40,825 bases of DNA from QAMH01 sp964435565 (GTDB lineage: Bacteria > Actinomycetota > Coriobacteriia > Coriobacteriales > QAMH01), in contig CAYSZR010000009.1 of the NCBI GenBank assembly GCA_964435565.1, forward strand, positions 1 to 40,825, written 5' to 3'. Below are positions 17,017-25,299 of the stretch, piece after piece (position 1 is the first letter of the stretch; every line of letters starts with the position of its first letter). The notes beneath the pieces are model-generated. The model saw only the letters and a program-made list of their open reading frames with translations. It did no database searches and was not told the origin of the DNA. A program made the translations under genes and the position numbers.

Positions 17017-18069
17017 ATGAGTTCGTTGAAAGACAACGTATTGCTGATAACCGGAGGGACGGGGAGCTTCGGCCATGCCGTTTTGCGCCATTTCCTCGAA
17101 TCGGACGTCGCGTTGATCAAGATATTCAGCCGCGACGAGAAAAAACAAGACGACATGCGCCACGAGCTGCAGACAAAGTACCCCGAGCGGTTCGACAAGG
17201 TCCGTTTCTACATCGGCGACGTGCGCGACATGCGAAGTGTTGAAGACGCAATGCACGGGGTGGATTGCGTATTCCACGCCGCCGCCCTGAAGGAGGTCCC
17301 GAGCTGCGAGTTCTTTCCCACGCAGGCGGTGAGGACCAATGTCGAGGGCACGGACAACGTGCTTCATGCTGCGGTGAGCGAAGGCGTCAAGAGCGTTGTT
17401 GTGCTTTCTACTGATAAGGCCGCCTACCCCATCAACGCCATGGGCATCAGCAAGGCCATGATGGAGAAGGTCGCCTATGCCTACGCGCGCACCGCGGCCG
17501 GGCGCACCACCATCAGCTGCACGCGCTACGGCAACGTCATGTGTTCGCGCGGGTCTGTTATCCCGCTGTTCGTCGAGCAGATTCGCGCGGGTCATCCCAT
17601 TACCATCACCGACCCGTCCATGACGCGCTTCCTTATGAACCTCGACGAGGCGGTCGATCTCGTTCAGTTCGCTTTCGAGAACGCTCAGCCGGGCGACCTG
17701 TTTGTGCAGAAGGCAGACTCCTCGACCATTGGCGACCTTGCCTCGGCCGTACAGCGCCTCTTCGGGGATACGGGCACGAAGATCATCGGGACCCGTCATG
17801 GGGAGAAGCTCTATGAGACGCTCGTGACACGTGAAGAGCGGCTGCGTTCGACCGATATGGGAGATTATTATCGTATTAGTCCTGATGCGCGTGATCTGAA
17901 CTATGACAAGTTCTTCGTCGACGGCGATGTTCAGACGCAGGCTGACGAGAGCTATACGAGTCACAATACCCGCCGTCTTAACGTCGAGGGCGTTATTGAG
18001 AAGCTTAAGACGACTGCATACATTCAGGATGCGTTGAGAGGTAGTTTTTATGACGGGGAGACATTGTAA
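17017..18069 (+). CDS. capE: UDP-N-acetylglucosamine 4,6-dehydratase/5-epimerase (CapE/WbjB/FnlA family)
   Basis: 350 residues, start set by AGGAGG at 17002-17007. A short-chain dehydrogenase fold begins with the NAD-binding LLITGGTGSFGHAV. The family signature FSRDEKKQDDMRHEL and the catalytic-site phrase STDKAAYPINAMGISK follow; the usual SDR tyrosine is replaced by Met (MGISK), as is normal for CapE. TRYGNVMCSRGSVIP and IGTRHGEKLYE are also typical. CapE converts UDP-GlcNAc to UDP-2-acetamido-2,6-dideoxy-beta-L-arabino-hexulose, the first step towards N-acetyl-L-fucosamine or L-quinovosamine. The gene overlaps the next start by one base (TAATG). Its first 800 bases look clearly richer in G+C than the flanking genes, which suggests acquisition or recombination of this segment. 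Confidence 0.92.
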   Translation: MSSLKDNVLLITGGTGSFGHAVLRHFLESDVALIKIFSRDEKKQDDMRHELQTKYPERFDKVRFYIGDVRDMRSVEDAMHGVDCVFHAAALKEVPSCEFFPTQAVRTNVEGTDNVLHAAVSEGVKSVVVLSTDKAAYPINAMGISKAMMEKVAYAYARTAAGRTTISCTRYGNVMCSRGSVIPLFVEQIRAGHPITITDPSMTRFLMNLDEAVDLVQFAFENAQPGDLFVQKADSSTIGDLASAVQRLFGDTGTKIIGTRHGEKLYETLVTREERLRSTDMGDYYRISPDARDLNYDKFFVDGDVQTQADESYTSHNTRRLNVEGVIEKLKTTAYIQDALRGSFYDGETL

Positions 18070-18932
18070 TGAAATATTTTATTCTCGGCTGTAACGGTAT
18101 GGCTGGGCATATGCTTGGCATGTATTTACTTGAGCAGGGACACAAAGTGACTGGTTTTGCTCGTTCGGAGTCAAAAGTGATCCCAACCGTCATTGGTGAT
18201 GCCAACAATCTCAACTTTTTGGCTGAAGCGATAAGGTCAAGCAAATGCGATGTTATTGTCAACGCTATTGGCATCCTGAATAAAAATGCGGATGACAACA
18301 AGGCAAAAGCCGTGTTTTTAAATTCATTTTTGCCTCACCATCTTGTCGATATCACAGCTGATGCTTCGATACGCGTGTTTCATTTGAGTACAGACTGCGT
18401 CTTTGCTGGGAATACGGGACCGTACTTTGAGAATTCAGTTCCCGATGGCACCACATTTTATGATAGGTCAAAGGCCCTTGGTGAGTTTCGGGATGATAAA
18501 AACCTGACGTTTAGACAATCAATTGTTGGTCCAGAGGTCAAACAGGGGGGCATCGGTTTACTTGACTGGTTCATGCAACAAGAAGGCAGGGTCTGTGGTT
18601 ATAAGAACGTAATCTGGACTGGCCTGACAACGCTTGAGCTTGCCAAGACTGTTGAGAGGGCGGCAGAAATGGGGACAAAGGGCCTTATACAAACGGTTCC
18701 CAAAGGCCCAGGGGTATCTAAATTTGAGCTTCTCTCGCTATTCAATAAATATTTGCGTGATGGAGTCATACAGATTGATCCTGCCGAGGAGCCTGTGAGT
18801 GATAAAACACTCGTCCAGTCTGATAATGATCTTTGTCGAGAGATCGTTCCATATGAGCAGCAGATCGAGGAACTTTCGATATGGATGCGGCAGCATGAGG
18901 ACCTGTACCCTGCCTATTATTGGGCAAGATAA
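18069..18932 (+). CDS. RmlD-like SDR reductase for a UDP-amino-6-deoxy-L-sugar (WbvR-like; CapF without cupin)
   Basis: 287 residues; the start ATG overlaps the capE stop by one base. The NAD(P) site GCNGMAGHML, an STDCVF strand and the catalytic YDRSK are typical of RmlD-type reductases. The position between CapE and a WecB-like epimerase equals that of capF/wbjC/fnlB. CapF-type proteins are about 370 residues because they carry a C-terminal cupin C3-epimerase; that domain is absent here. Without C3 epimerisation, C4 reduction of the CapE product would give UDP-N-acetyl-L-rhamnosamine, as reported for WbvR in the UDP-L-QuiNAc pathway. Hence I favour the QuiNAc or RhaNAc branch over FucNAc. 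The gene is AT-richer than its two neighbours. Confidence 0.82.
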   Translation: MKYFILGCNGMAGHMLGMYLLEQGHKVTGFARSESKVIPTVIGDANNLNFLAEAIRSSKCDVIVNAIGILNKNADDNKAKAVFLNSFLPHHLVDITADASIRVFHLSTDCVFAGNTGPYFENSVPDGTTFYDRSKALGEFRDDKNLTFRQSIVGPEVKQGGIGLLDWFMQQEGRVCGYKNVIWTGLTTLELAKTVERAAEMGTKGLIQTVPKGPGVSKFELLSLFNKYLRDGVIQIDPAEEPVSDKTLVQSDNDLCREIVPYEQQIEELSIWMRQHEDLYPAYYWAR

Positions 18933-18946
18933 GGAGTTTTGGTTTT

Positions 18947-20125
18947 ATGAAATCAGATTACAGCGATGTTGCGTTCAGAGATAACGGCAAGCTCAAACTG
19001 CTGATTATTGTTGGAACTCGTCCCGAGATAATCAGGCTTTCTATCATCATCAAAAAATGTCGTGAATATTTTGACACCATTTTGGCGCACAGCGGGCAAA
19101 ACTATGACTACACTTTGAACGGAATATTCTTCAAGGATCTTGACCTTGCTGACCCCGAAGTGTACATGGATGCGGTGGGTGATGATTTAGGCGAGACGGT
19201 TGGTAACATCATTGCATGTAGCTATAGACTCATGCGTGATACGCGGCCTGACGCGCTGCTTATTTTAGGCGATACGAACAGCTGCCTTTCGGCCATCTCC
19301 GCTAAACGCCTGCATATTCCCATCTTCCATATGGAGGGAGGCAATCGGTGCAAGGACGAGTGTCTGCCCGAGGAGACGAACCGTCGCATCGTCGATATCA
19401 TTAGCGATGTAAATCTGGCGTATTCAGAGCATGCTAGACGTTATTTGGCTGAATGCGGGCTCCCTAAGGAACGTAGCTACGTGACCGGCAGCCCCATGGC
19501 AGAAGTGCTCCGCGCTAACCTTAATCAGATAGAGAACAGTGATGTGCTTTCTCGCTTAGGTTTGAAGCCAAAAAAATACGTGTTGCTCTCTGCCCATCGC
19601 GAGGAGAACCTTGACACGGAAAAAAACTTTGAAAGTCTTTTTTCGGCTATCAATAAGCTGGCGCAGGTTTATGACATGCCTGTCCTTTACAGCTGTCATC
19701 CGCGTAGCCGCAAGCGCCTCGAGAGCTCTGGTTTCAAATTTGATTCTCGCGTGCATATGCATGAGCCACTGGGTTTTCATGACTACAATAACCTGCAGAT
19801 GAACGCGTTCTGCGTCGTTTCAGACAGCGGCACGCTTCCCGAGGAAAGTAGTTTTTATGTGAGTATTGGCAAGCCCTTCCCGGCCGTGTGCATCCGCACG
19901 TCGACCGAGCGTCCCGAGGCACTGGACAAGGCCTGCTTCATTCTTGCGGGAATCGATGAGAAGAGCTTGCTGCAGGCCGTTGCTACGGCCATCGGTCTGC
20001 ACGATCGCGGCGATTATGGCACCCCGGTGCCCGACTACGCCGACGAGAACGTCAGCACGAAGGTTGTGAAGATTATTCAGAGCTACACCGGCGTTGTCGA
20101 CAAGATGGTGTGGAGGAAACAATAG
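18947..20125 (+). CDS. UDP-N-acetyl-hexosamine 2-epimerase, WecB-like (CapG/WbjD/WbvD type)
   Basis: 392 residues from ATG 18947, with AAGGAG at 18931-18936; an upstream in-frame start (18920) would overlap the previous gene without a ribosome site. The family motifs are present in order: IIVGTRPEIIRLS, the HSGQNYD strand, ILGDTNSCLSA, HMEGGNRC, PEETNRRIVD, SAHREEN, and the nucleotide-site SDSGTLPEESSF. The enzyme inverts C2 of a UDP-2-acetamido-6-deoxy-L-sugar, completing UDP-L-FucNAc or, more likely given the reductase upstream, UDP-L-QuiNAc. It forms an operon with capE, the reductase and the GT4 downstream. The 3' part (about 19250-20110) looks richer in G+C than the 5' part, so the gene may be a recombination mosaic. 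Confidence 0.9.
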   Translation: MKSDYSDVAFRDNGKLKLLIIVGTRPEIIRLSIIIKKCREYFDTILAHSGQNYDYTLNGIFFKDLDLADPEVYMDAVGDDLGETVGNIIACSYRLMRDTRPDALLILGDTNSCLSAISAKRLHIPIFHMEGGNRCKDECLPEETNRRIVDIISDVNLAYSEHARRYLAECGLPKERSYVTGSPMAEVLRANLNQIENSDVLSRLGLKPKKYVLLSAHREENLDTEKNFESLFSAINKLAQVYDMPVLYSCHPRSRKRLESSGFKFDSRVHMHEPLGFHDYNNLQMNAFCVVSDSGTLPEESSFYVSIGKPFPAVCIRTSTERPEALDKACFILAGIDEKSLLQAVATAIGLHDRGDYGTPVPDYADENVSTKVVKIIQSYTGVVDKMVWRKQ

Positions 20126-20128
20126 GAG

Positions 20129-21427
20129 ATGGCTGTTTCCGGGAAAAAACTCCTAATTGTCTCACAGCATTATTGGCCCGAGAGTTTTCGCATCAATGAT
20201 CTTGTGCAAGGTCTTGTTGAGAAAGGCATTGATATCGATGTTTTGTGTGGCCTTCCTAATTACCCAGAAGGAGAATGGTTTGATGGCTACAGCAAGATAG
20301 GGCCATTCAGGGAAGACCATGATGGGGCACATGTATATCGTTGCAAGGAGATTCCCCGTACGGGTAATACTTCGGCACGTATTTTTTTGAATTATGTTTC
20401 ATGGCCTTGGCATGCAGTGCGCGGTTTGCATCGTTTGCCTGGTGGTTACGATGCAGTATTTTGTTTTAATACGAGTCCTGTTCTTATGGCATGGCCGGCA
20501 ATTAAGGCTGCACGACGTTTCAATGTCCCGCTCATTAATAACGTGTTAGATCTGTGGCCGGAAAATCTCTATTCTGTTTTAGAGGTAAAAAACACCTTGC
20601 TTCGTAAGATAGCAAAAAGTGTTTCCGATTGGCATTATTGCAGGAGCGACCGCATTATAACTATGAGTGCCGGACTGCAAAACAGGCTTATTGACCGCAT
20701 TGGGTTTACAAACCATAAGGGCTGCCAGGAATCCAAGAAAAGCTATACGGTCATCCCGCAATACTGCGAGGATTTTTATGACCGGGATAGCGAGGCTTCC
20801 AAAGCTGAATGCGAATCTATCGATAGCTGGGGTGCTGATCTGCATGTCATGTTTGCGGGGAATATCTCTCCTGCTCAAAGTCTCGAGACAACACTGCAGG
20901 CTTTGAAGAAGATCAAAGACGGGGCTTCTTCATATCGCATCAAGCTTACGCTTATCGGCGATGGCATGAGCAAGACGAAGCTCGAGAGCATGGTTAAAGA
21001 GCTTGCACTTGAGGATTGTGTCGAATTTTATGGGCGTGTTGAACCTAAACAGATACCCGCGCTTGTACGCACCGCAGATGCCCTTCTCGTGAGTCTTTCA
21101 GATAGCCCCGATCTTGGTCTAACAGTGCCCGCTAAACTTGCGTCCTGCATGGCTGCAGGAAAGCCGCTTGTCGTTTCTTTGACAGGCGAAGGTGCTACGG
21201 TTGCGCTTGAGAGCGGGGGTGCCTTGGTGAGCCCTGCATGCAATATTGATGCTTTGGCTGAGAATATTCTTGAACTATGCAATATGGATGCAGAAAATCG
21301 TATGGCTATGGGAGATAAGAGCTATATATATTACAAAGAAAATTTTAGCCGCGAGTTTAATATTAATCGTATTGCTGATTTTATTTTTCCTGAAAATGGT
21401 GCTGGTCGCTCGGGGATCATTCGTTGA
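20129..21427 (+). CDS. GT4 glycosyltransferase, WbuB-like
   Basis: 432 residues starting 3 nt after the epimerase stop, with AATAGGAG as ribosome site. The N-terminal half has the GT4 nucleotide fold entry LLIVSQHYWPESFRINDL. The C-terminal half has FAGNISPAQSLE, LIGDGMSK, FYGRVEPKQIPALV and the donor-site region SDSPDLGLTVPAKLASCMAAGKP. The sequence recalls WbuB, the putative L-fucosamine transferase that follows fnlABC in Escherichia coli and related loci. The same order here supports transfer of the N-acetyl-6-deoxy-L-hexosamine made by the three upstream genes. There is no membrane anchor; it is probably peripheral. The 3' end overlaps the end of the convergent flippase gene by 11 nt. Confidence 0.87.
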   Translation: MAVSGKKLLIVSQHYWPESFRINDLVQGLVEKGIDIDVLCGLPNYPEGEWFDGYSKIGPFREDHDGAHVYRCKEIPRTGNTSARIFLNYVSWPWHAVRGLHRLPGGYDAVFCFNTSPVLMAWPAIKAARRFNVPLINNVLDLWPENLYSVLEVKNTLLRKIAKSVSDWHYCRSDRIITMSAGLQNRLIDRIGFTNHKGCQESKKSYTVIPQYCEDFYDRDSEASKAECESIDSWGADLHVMFAGNISPAQSLETTLQALKKIKDGASSYRIKLTLIGDGMSKTKLESMVKELALEDCVEFYGRVEPKQIPALVRTADALLVSLSDSPDLGLTVPAKLASCMAAGKPLVVSLTGEGATVALESGGALVSPACNIDALAENILELCNMDAENRMAMGDKSYIYYKENFSREFNINRIADFIFPENGAGRSGIIR

Positions 21428-22682
21428 ATTGCTTTTTGATATGCATAAACAATTTAACGCCAGCGTAAGCTAGTCCTAAGCACATCGCGAAGATAATCGT
21501 GAAGTTGATTCCGTTCATATAGAATGCGTCAATCATAGGCACCATAATTACAAGAGCGCATATGACTGAAATGACATTGGCGATAAGAGCGTCTTTGATG
21601 TTGCGAATGCTTACGAGAACATCCATTGAAAACCACAGCAGCGCTATGAAGCAAGATCCAACTAGAACCCAAGGAAACAGGTATGTGTAGTCTGTAATGC
21701 TCTGGCCGTAAAAGAGCAGGAGCAAGGGGGCTCCGGCGAGAGAAAGCACAACCGTCCCAATAACACAGATACCGATCATCGCGCCAAGAGTTTTAAATAA
21801 CGCACGCTTGAACCCCGCTCCGTCGTTATTTTGCCATCGTTCAGCTAATGGAGTAAGAGCTGGGCTATAGATGTACTGAGCAAGCGCCTGAATGACTACG
21901 GACGGAGTGGCGACCGAAGCATAAATGCCCAAAGCTTCTGTGCCGCTGCCGATAGAAAAATACTGCCTGGTAATAGAAACAACCAATCCGCAAAGAACGT
22001 TAGCAGCCATGACCGGAAGGCACTCCTTGAGCAAGGCGAATGCCTGGTCTTTGTTTATCGCAGGGCGTATGGGGCCAAAACGATGTGAATGAGGAAGGTC
22101 ATAGAGGAGCGTGACAATGAAGCATAACGCAAACATTGCCAAGATGGCAGCTATTAGGTCGTGCGTGAGATAGAGACCTAATGTGAATCCCAGCAGTGAG
22201 CCAAACCCACGCATAATCTGCGAGATGCCAATATAGTCCATACGATAGGACGTCTGGTCTATGGCATAGCATACGGAAACAAATGTCTCATCTGCCTTGA
22301 AGATTAAATAGATTAAGACGATGACAAGCGCCTGCAGGGATGGGGTTATTGCAACAGCGTATGCAATTGCAATAACCGCGCCAATTAACGAGGTTATAAG
22401 CCTAAATGCTACATAGTTGTTCTGCTTGTATTTGTTGTTTACATCAGATACCTGATAAACGCGTGTGCCATAAAGAGCAATAGGCGCGAAGATATTACCT
22501 ATTGTCATTGCGTATGCAAGAAAACCAGCGTTTTCGTACCCATTTGAAAGCCAGACAACAATAACCGTCAGCAGCCATTGGCAGCCTTGGTAAAAAAATG
22601 ATCCAGCGGTGTTCCACAGGGCATTCTTTCCTACGGAAAGCGGAGGCGGCGATTGTTTCTGGTTTTGAAGGGCATGGGGCAT
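21417..22682 (-). CDS. Wzx-type polysaccharide flippase (MATE/MVF-like, GacK-like)
   Basis: 421 residues from ATG 22682 with an AAGG ribosome site; the longer open frame to 22805 would run into the upstream gene. After a short polar N-terminus, about 12 hydrophobic segments fill the protein, starting at NALWNTAGSFFYQGCQWLLTV, close to the canonical opening of Wzx proteins. Charged pairs within the membrane region (RVYQVSD near residue 76) are usual for this family. A flippase of this type moves lipid-linked glycans across the membrane, here either the polysaccharide unit or a polyprenyl-linked single sugar, as for GacK. It starts 22 nt after the GT-C-like gene and is probably in one operon with it. 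Confidence 0.85.
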   Translation of the reverse strand: MPHALQNQKQSPPPLSVGKNALWNTAGSFFYQGCQWLLTVIVVWLSNGYENAGFLAYAMTIGNIFAPIALYGTRVYQVSDVNNKYKQNNYVAFRLITSLIGAVIAIAYAVAITPSLQALVIVLIYLIFKADETFVSVCYAIDQTSYRMDYIGISQIMRGFGSLLGFTLGLYLTHDLIAAILAMFALCFIVTLLYDLPHSHRFGPIRPAINKDQAFALLKECLPVMAANVLCGLVVSITRQYFSIGSGTEALGIYASVATPSVVIQALAQYIYSPALTPLAERWQNNDGAGFKRALFKTLGAMIGICVIGTVVLSLAGAPLLLLFYGQSITDYTYLFPWVLVGSCFIALLWFSMDVLVSIRNIKDALIANVISVICALVIMVPMIDAFYMNGINFTIIFAMCLGLAYAGVKLFMHIKKQFNE

Positions 22683-22704
22683 TCTTATACGCCTTATCGA
22701 GTCG

Positions 22705-24909
22705 CTAGTAGGAAAGACGATAGATCTTATATGGTCCGGAATCACGTACTTTTTCGAAAGTAACACCGTCAAGCGTTTGCCCGCTGTACTCTTCGGGTGA
22801 AACACAGTATTTGATTCCGAGCGTTCTTAATTCGGCAAAGTTCATCTTGACTCTAAAGAGATCTGGTTGGACAAGTTCGAAGGACGTGTCAGATTCGACG
22901 AGATCGACATCAATGTGTGCATAACGGTTATAAATATCCTCGTACTGTTTATCGGGGTCTATGGATTCCCATCGTTCAAGATCAGGATAATTATTCGTGG
23001 AATTAACAGTCGACGCACCTGCTGCCAGACATGCATTGGCCGTTGGTGACCATCCCTCTGCAATCCAGAGCTGACCGTCATCGTTTTCATCTACTTCTTT
23101 GACGCTCTGGACAAGATCGCTTTCGGTAAGGGCGGCGGTTCCCTGTTGGACGGGATGCACAGATAGGCCACTTATTCCAACAGTGAAGACAAAAATAACT
23201 AGCAGGAACGGTAGGTATGAGCTCATTCCGTTAAAGGATATGCGGAATATGGCATACAACATGCAAGTGATTACCAAGAAAAGAAGAATCCAGAAAATAA
23301 GATTGGGATGATATTGGGGGAAGATATCGTTTCCTATATAACAGGCGCCAATTATCAGCGATGTTACAGCAAGGGCGGCTGCAAGGAGCGCTGCGGGATG
23401 CCATTTGGGATGGGGATGTTTCATGAGAATAGGGATAGACGTGAAAAGCAAGATTACATCAAGGTAACCCACTCCTAGTGTTAAACGCGTTGTCGGTACG
23501 TTGCCGAGCAAAGTGATGCGTGCTAATAAACCGGGGAAGCCAAGAAGGCCGAACGCTAGGAAAAAAAGCTGTAGCAGGATCAATGCGGCATGCATCTTGC
23601 TCTTGTATTTAATTGCGCACACTGATGCGAGTATCAGCCCTAATGGAAAGAGCGAGAAGAAGAAGGAGAATTCACAGTAATTGGTAATCTGGTGAGAGGC
23701 ATTTTCTGCTGCATAGAAGATAGACGCCTCTGCATTGAATAGGACAAGAGAATAGTCTCCGCCTTTCGCAAGACGATTTCCAGGATAAACGGTGTGCGTC
23801 ATCGCGTTTACCGTATCCATGGAACCAAGAAAGATGATAGTGATTGCCAAAATGAAACAGGCAACACCAGTTATAAGCAAGGGCACGTCAAATCGGGGTC
23901 TGAACGGAGCGATATCCGCCCCATTTTTCCTGGCACGTGCGTAGCGGACGACGACGACAGCGCCGAGCAAGGCGAAAATGTAGAACAGGGGCACTTGCCA
24001 TGCTGGATAAAGCGCCAAAAGATAGCAGCCGCAAAGCCACGAAAGAATAGCAACTAATATAATGCGCGTCGGTCGTTTAGTGGCTCGAAGATACTTGTCT
24101 AATACAATTACGAGCAGTTGTCCATAAATCATGAGTTGGATGCAGTCCCACCATTGCATGATGGGCGAGAGCGAAAGAACGACTGCACAGGTTGCACTGA
24201 TCCATTTGTTTTTGGTAAAGAGCATTGCAATTTCGAATCCTGAAAAGAATATAGCCATGTAGCCAATAACCCAGAGGAATGAAAATCCGCGCGTGCTACC
24301 AAGCGCGAGGAACCCCCAGAGCAAAGGTTTGAAGAGGGTGAAAAGGGACCACGCGGGCAATCCATAGACCATAGATGCGTCAGTCTCTGTGCCGCGCAGC
24401 AAATCCGATGTGGGGGAATAGCCTGTGTACTGCTGAGAGATAAACTGAGTGTCCGTCACCAACCATTCGTCAGAACGCAATGAGCGTGGAACTCCAAACA
24501 AGGTCCCCGAGGAATCGCTGCCCAAAATGGTGGACCAGTAGTCAACGGAACTTCCGCTAATACCAAGGGCAATAAGAATGACGGCAATTGCTGCCGCTAT
24601 TGGATATCGGAATTTATATGCATATGAAAGCCAGCCGTGCGGGGTTCTAAGAAATATGAAGGAGAGCGCTGTAGAGAATACAAGCATGGTACAGAGTCTG
24701 AAAAACAGCCCGGCATCATATTCATTTGCGTAAAAACCACGCATGACGCCATGTGTATACCAATACCAATTCTCGAAATCGCATTCGACATAAATTGCAA
24801 AGAAGAGTCCACATACGAGGCTGAAGACGACAGCAGCGATGATACTGGGTTGATGTATTGTCTTTTGCAAGCTTTCCTTTAGGCCAGGCTGATAGGCGGT
24901 GCTCAGCAT
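22705..24909 (-). CDS. Large multi-pass membrane protein, GT-C-like glycosyltransferase (GacL-like position)
   Basis: 734 residues from ATG 24909, preceded by GGAG six bases upstream; an ATG at 24921 and the open frame to 24975 are alternatives without good ribosome sites. At least 12 hydrophobic segments run to about residue 560. Between the second and following segments is a loop with DSSGTLFGVPRSLRSDEWLV (acidic residues typical of a GT-C active-site loop; RSDEW is conserved in large bacterial membrane proteins of this kind). A soluble C-terminal domain of about 170 residues ends the protein. GT-C enzymes use polyprenyl-phosphate sugars outside the membrane. With the GT2/DUF2304 pair and the flippase next door, it is the natural candidate for side-chain attachment. 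Being a polymerase or ligase instead cannot be ruled out. Confidence 0.72.
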   Translation of the reverse strand: MLSTAYQPGLKESLQKTIHQPSIIAAVVFSLVCGLFFAIYVECDFENWYWYTHGVMRGFYANEYDAGLFFRLCTMLVFSTALSFIFLRTPHGWLSYAYKFRYPIAAAIAVILIALGISGSSVDYWSTILGSDSSGTLFGVPRSLRSDEWLVTDTQFISQQYTGYSPTSDLLRGTETDASMVYGLPAWSLFTLFKPLLWGFLALGSTRGFSFLWVIGYMAIFFSGFEIAMLFTKNKWISATCAVVLSLSPIMQWWDCIQLMIYGQLLVIVLDKYLRATKRPTRIILVAILSWLCGCYLLALYPAWQVPLFYIFALLGAVVVVRYARARKNGADIAPFRPRFDVPLLITGVACFILAITIIFLGSMDTVNAMTHTVYPGNRLAKGGDYSLVLFNAEASIFYAAENASHQITNYCEFSFFFSLFPLGLILASVCAIKYKSKMHAALILLQLFFLAFGLLGFPGLLARITLLGNVPTTRLTLGVGYLDVILLFTSIPILMKHPHPKWHPAALLAAALAVTSLIIGACYIGNDIFPQYHPNLIFWILLFLVITCMLYAIFRISFNGMSSYLPFLLVIFVFTVGISGLSVHPVQQGTAALTESDLVQSVKEVDENDDGQLWIAEGWSPTANACLAAGASTVNSTNNYPDLERWESIDPDKQYEDIYNRYAHIDVDLVESDTSFELVQPDLFRVKMNFAELRTLGIKYCVSPEEYSGQTLDGVTFEKVRDSGPYKIYRLSY

Positions 24910-25299
24910 TAAGGGCTCCATATCCACATGTGTCGAGATGTTTCGCGTCAGATAGTGTTGTATATGATAAGGCATTCATTGCGAGAGTGTTTTGGCTTCT
25001 TGCCCTCGATATCTTATTTGGTTTAGAAGAGCGCATATTTTCCAGATGCATTCCAGAACACGACGGATTGAATTATAGAAATGGCTAAGAAAATCAAATG
25101 ATTCATAGAAGATAATCTTTATAAATTAGTCAAAACATATGATTTGACTCAAATAACATCATTTAAATAGCCCAATGACTACATAGAAATAGATTACATT
25201 CTGAAATAACACTTTGGAGAATGTGCTGTCATCTGTGCTCGTGCGATGCTTAATATGTGATAGCATCATTCATATATGTTTGATGGGGAGTTGGTGCAT
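24910..25299. other. 390-nt AT-rich intergenic region between divergent genes
   Basis: This is the longest gene-free stretch of the window. It separates the minus-strand GT-C/flippase operon from the plus-strand DUF5648 L,D-transpeptidase gene and should contain promoters for both. The central part (about 25080-25215) is very A+T rich. A 6-bp inverted repeat, GATGCT at 25245-25250 with AGCATC at 25262-25267, lies just upstream of the transpeptidase start. I see no convincing paired -35/-10 elements, no RNA gene and no terminator. Confidence 0.5.

Noticed and set aside
16813..17964. Upstream extension of the minus-strand GT2 frame to 615 codons
   Set aside because: The extension is antisense to capE and the GT2 family start with its own ribosome site is at 16812.
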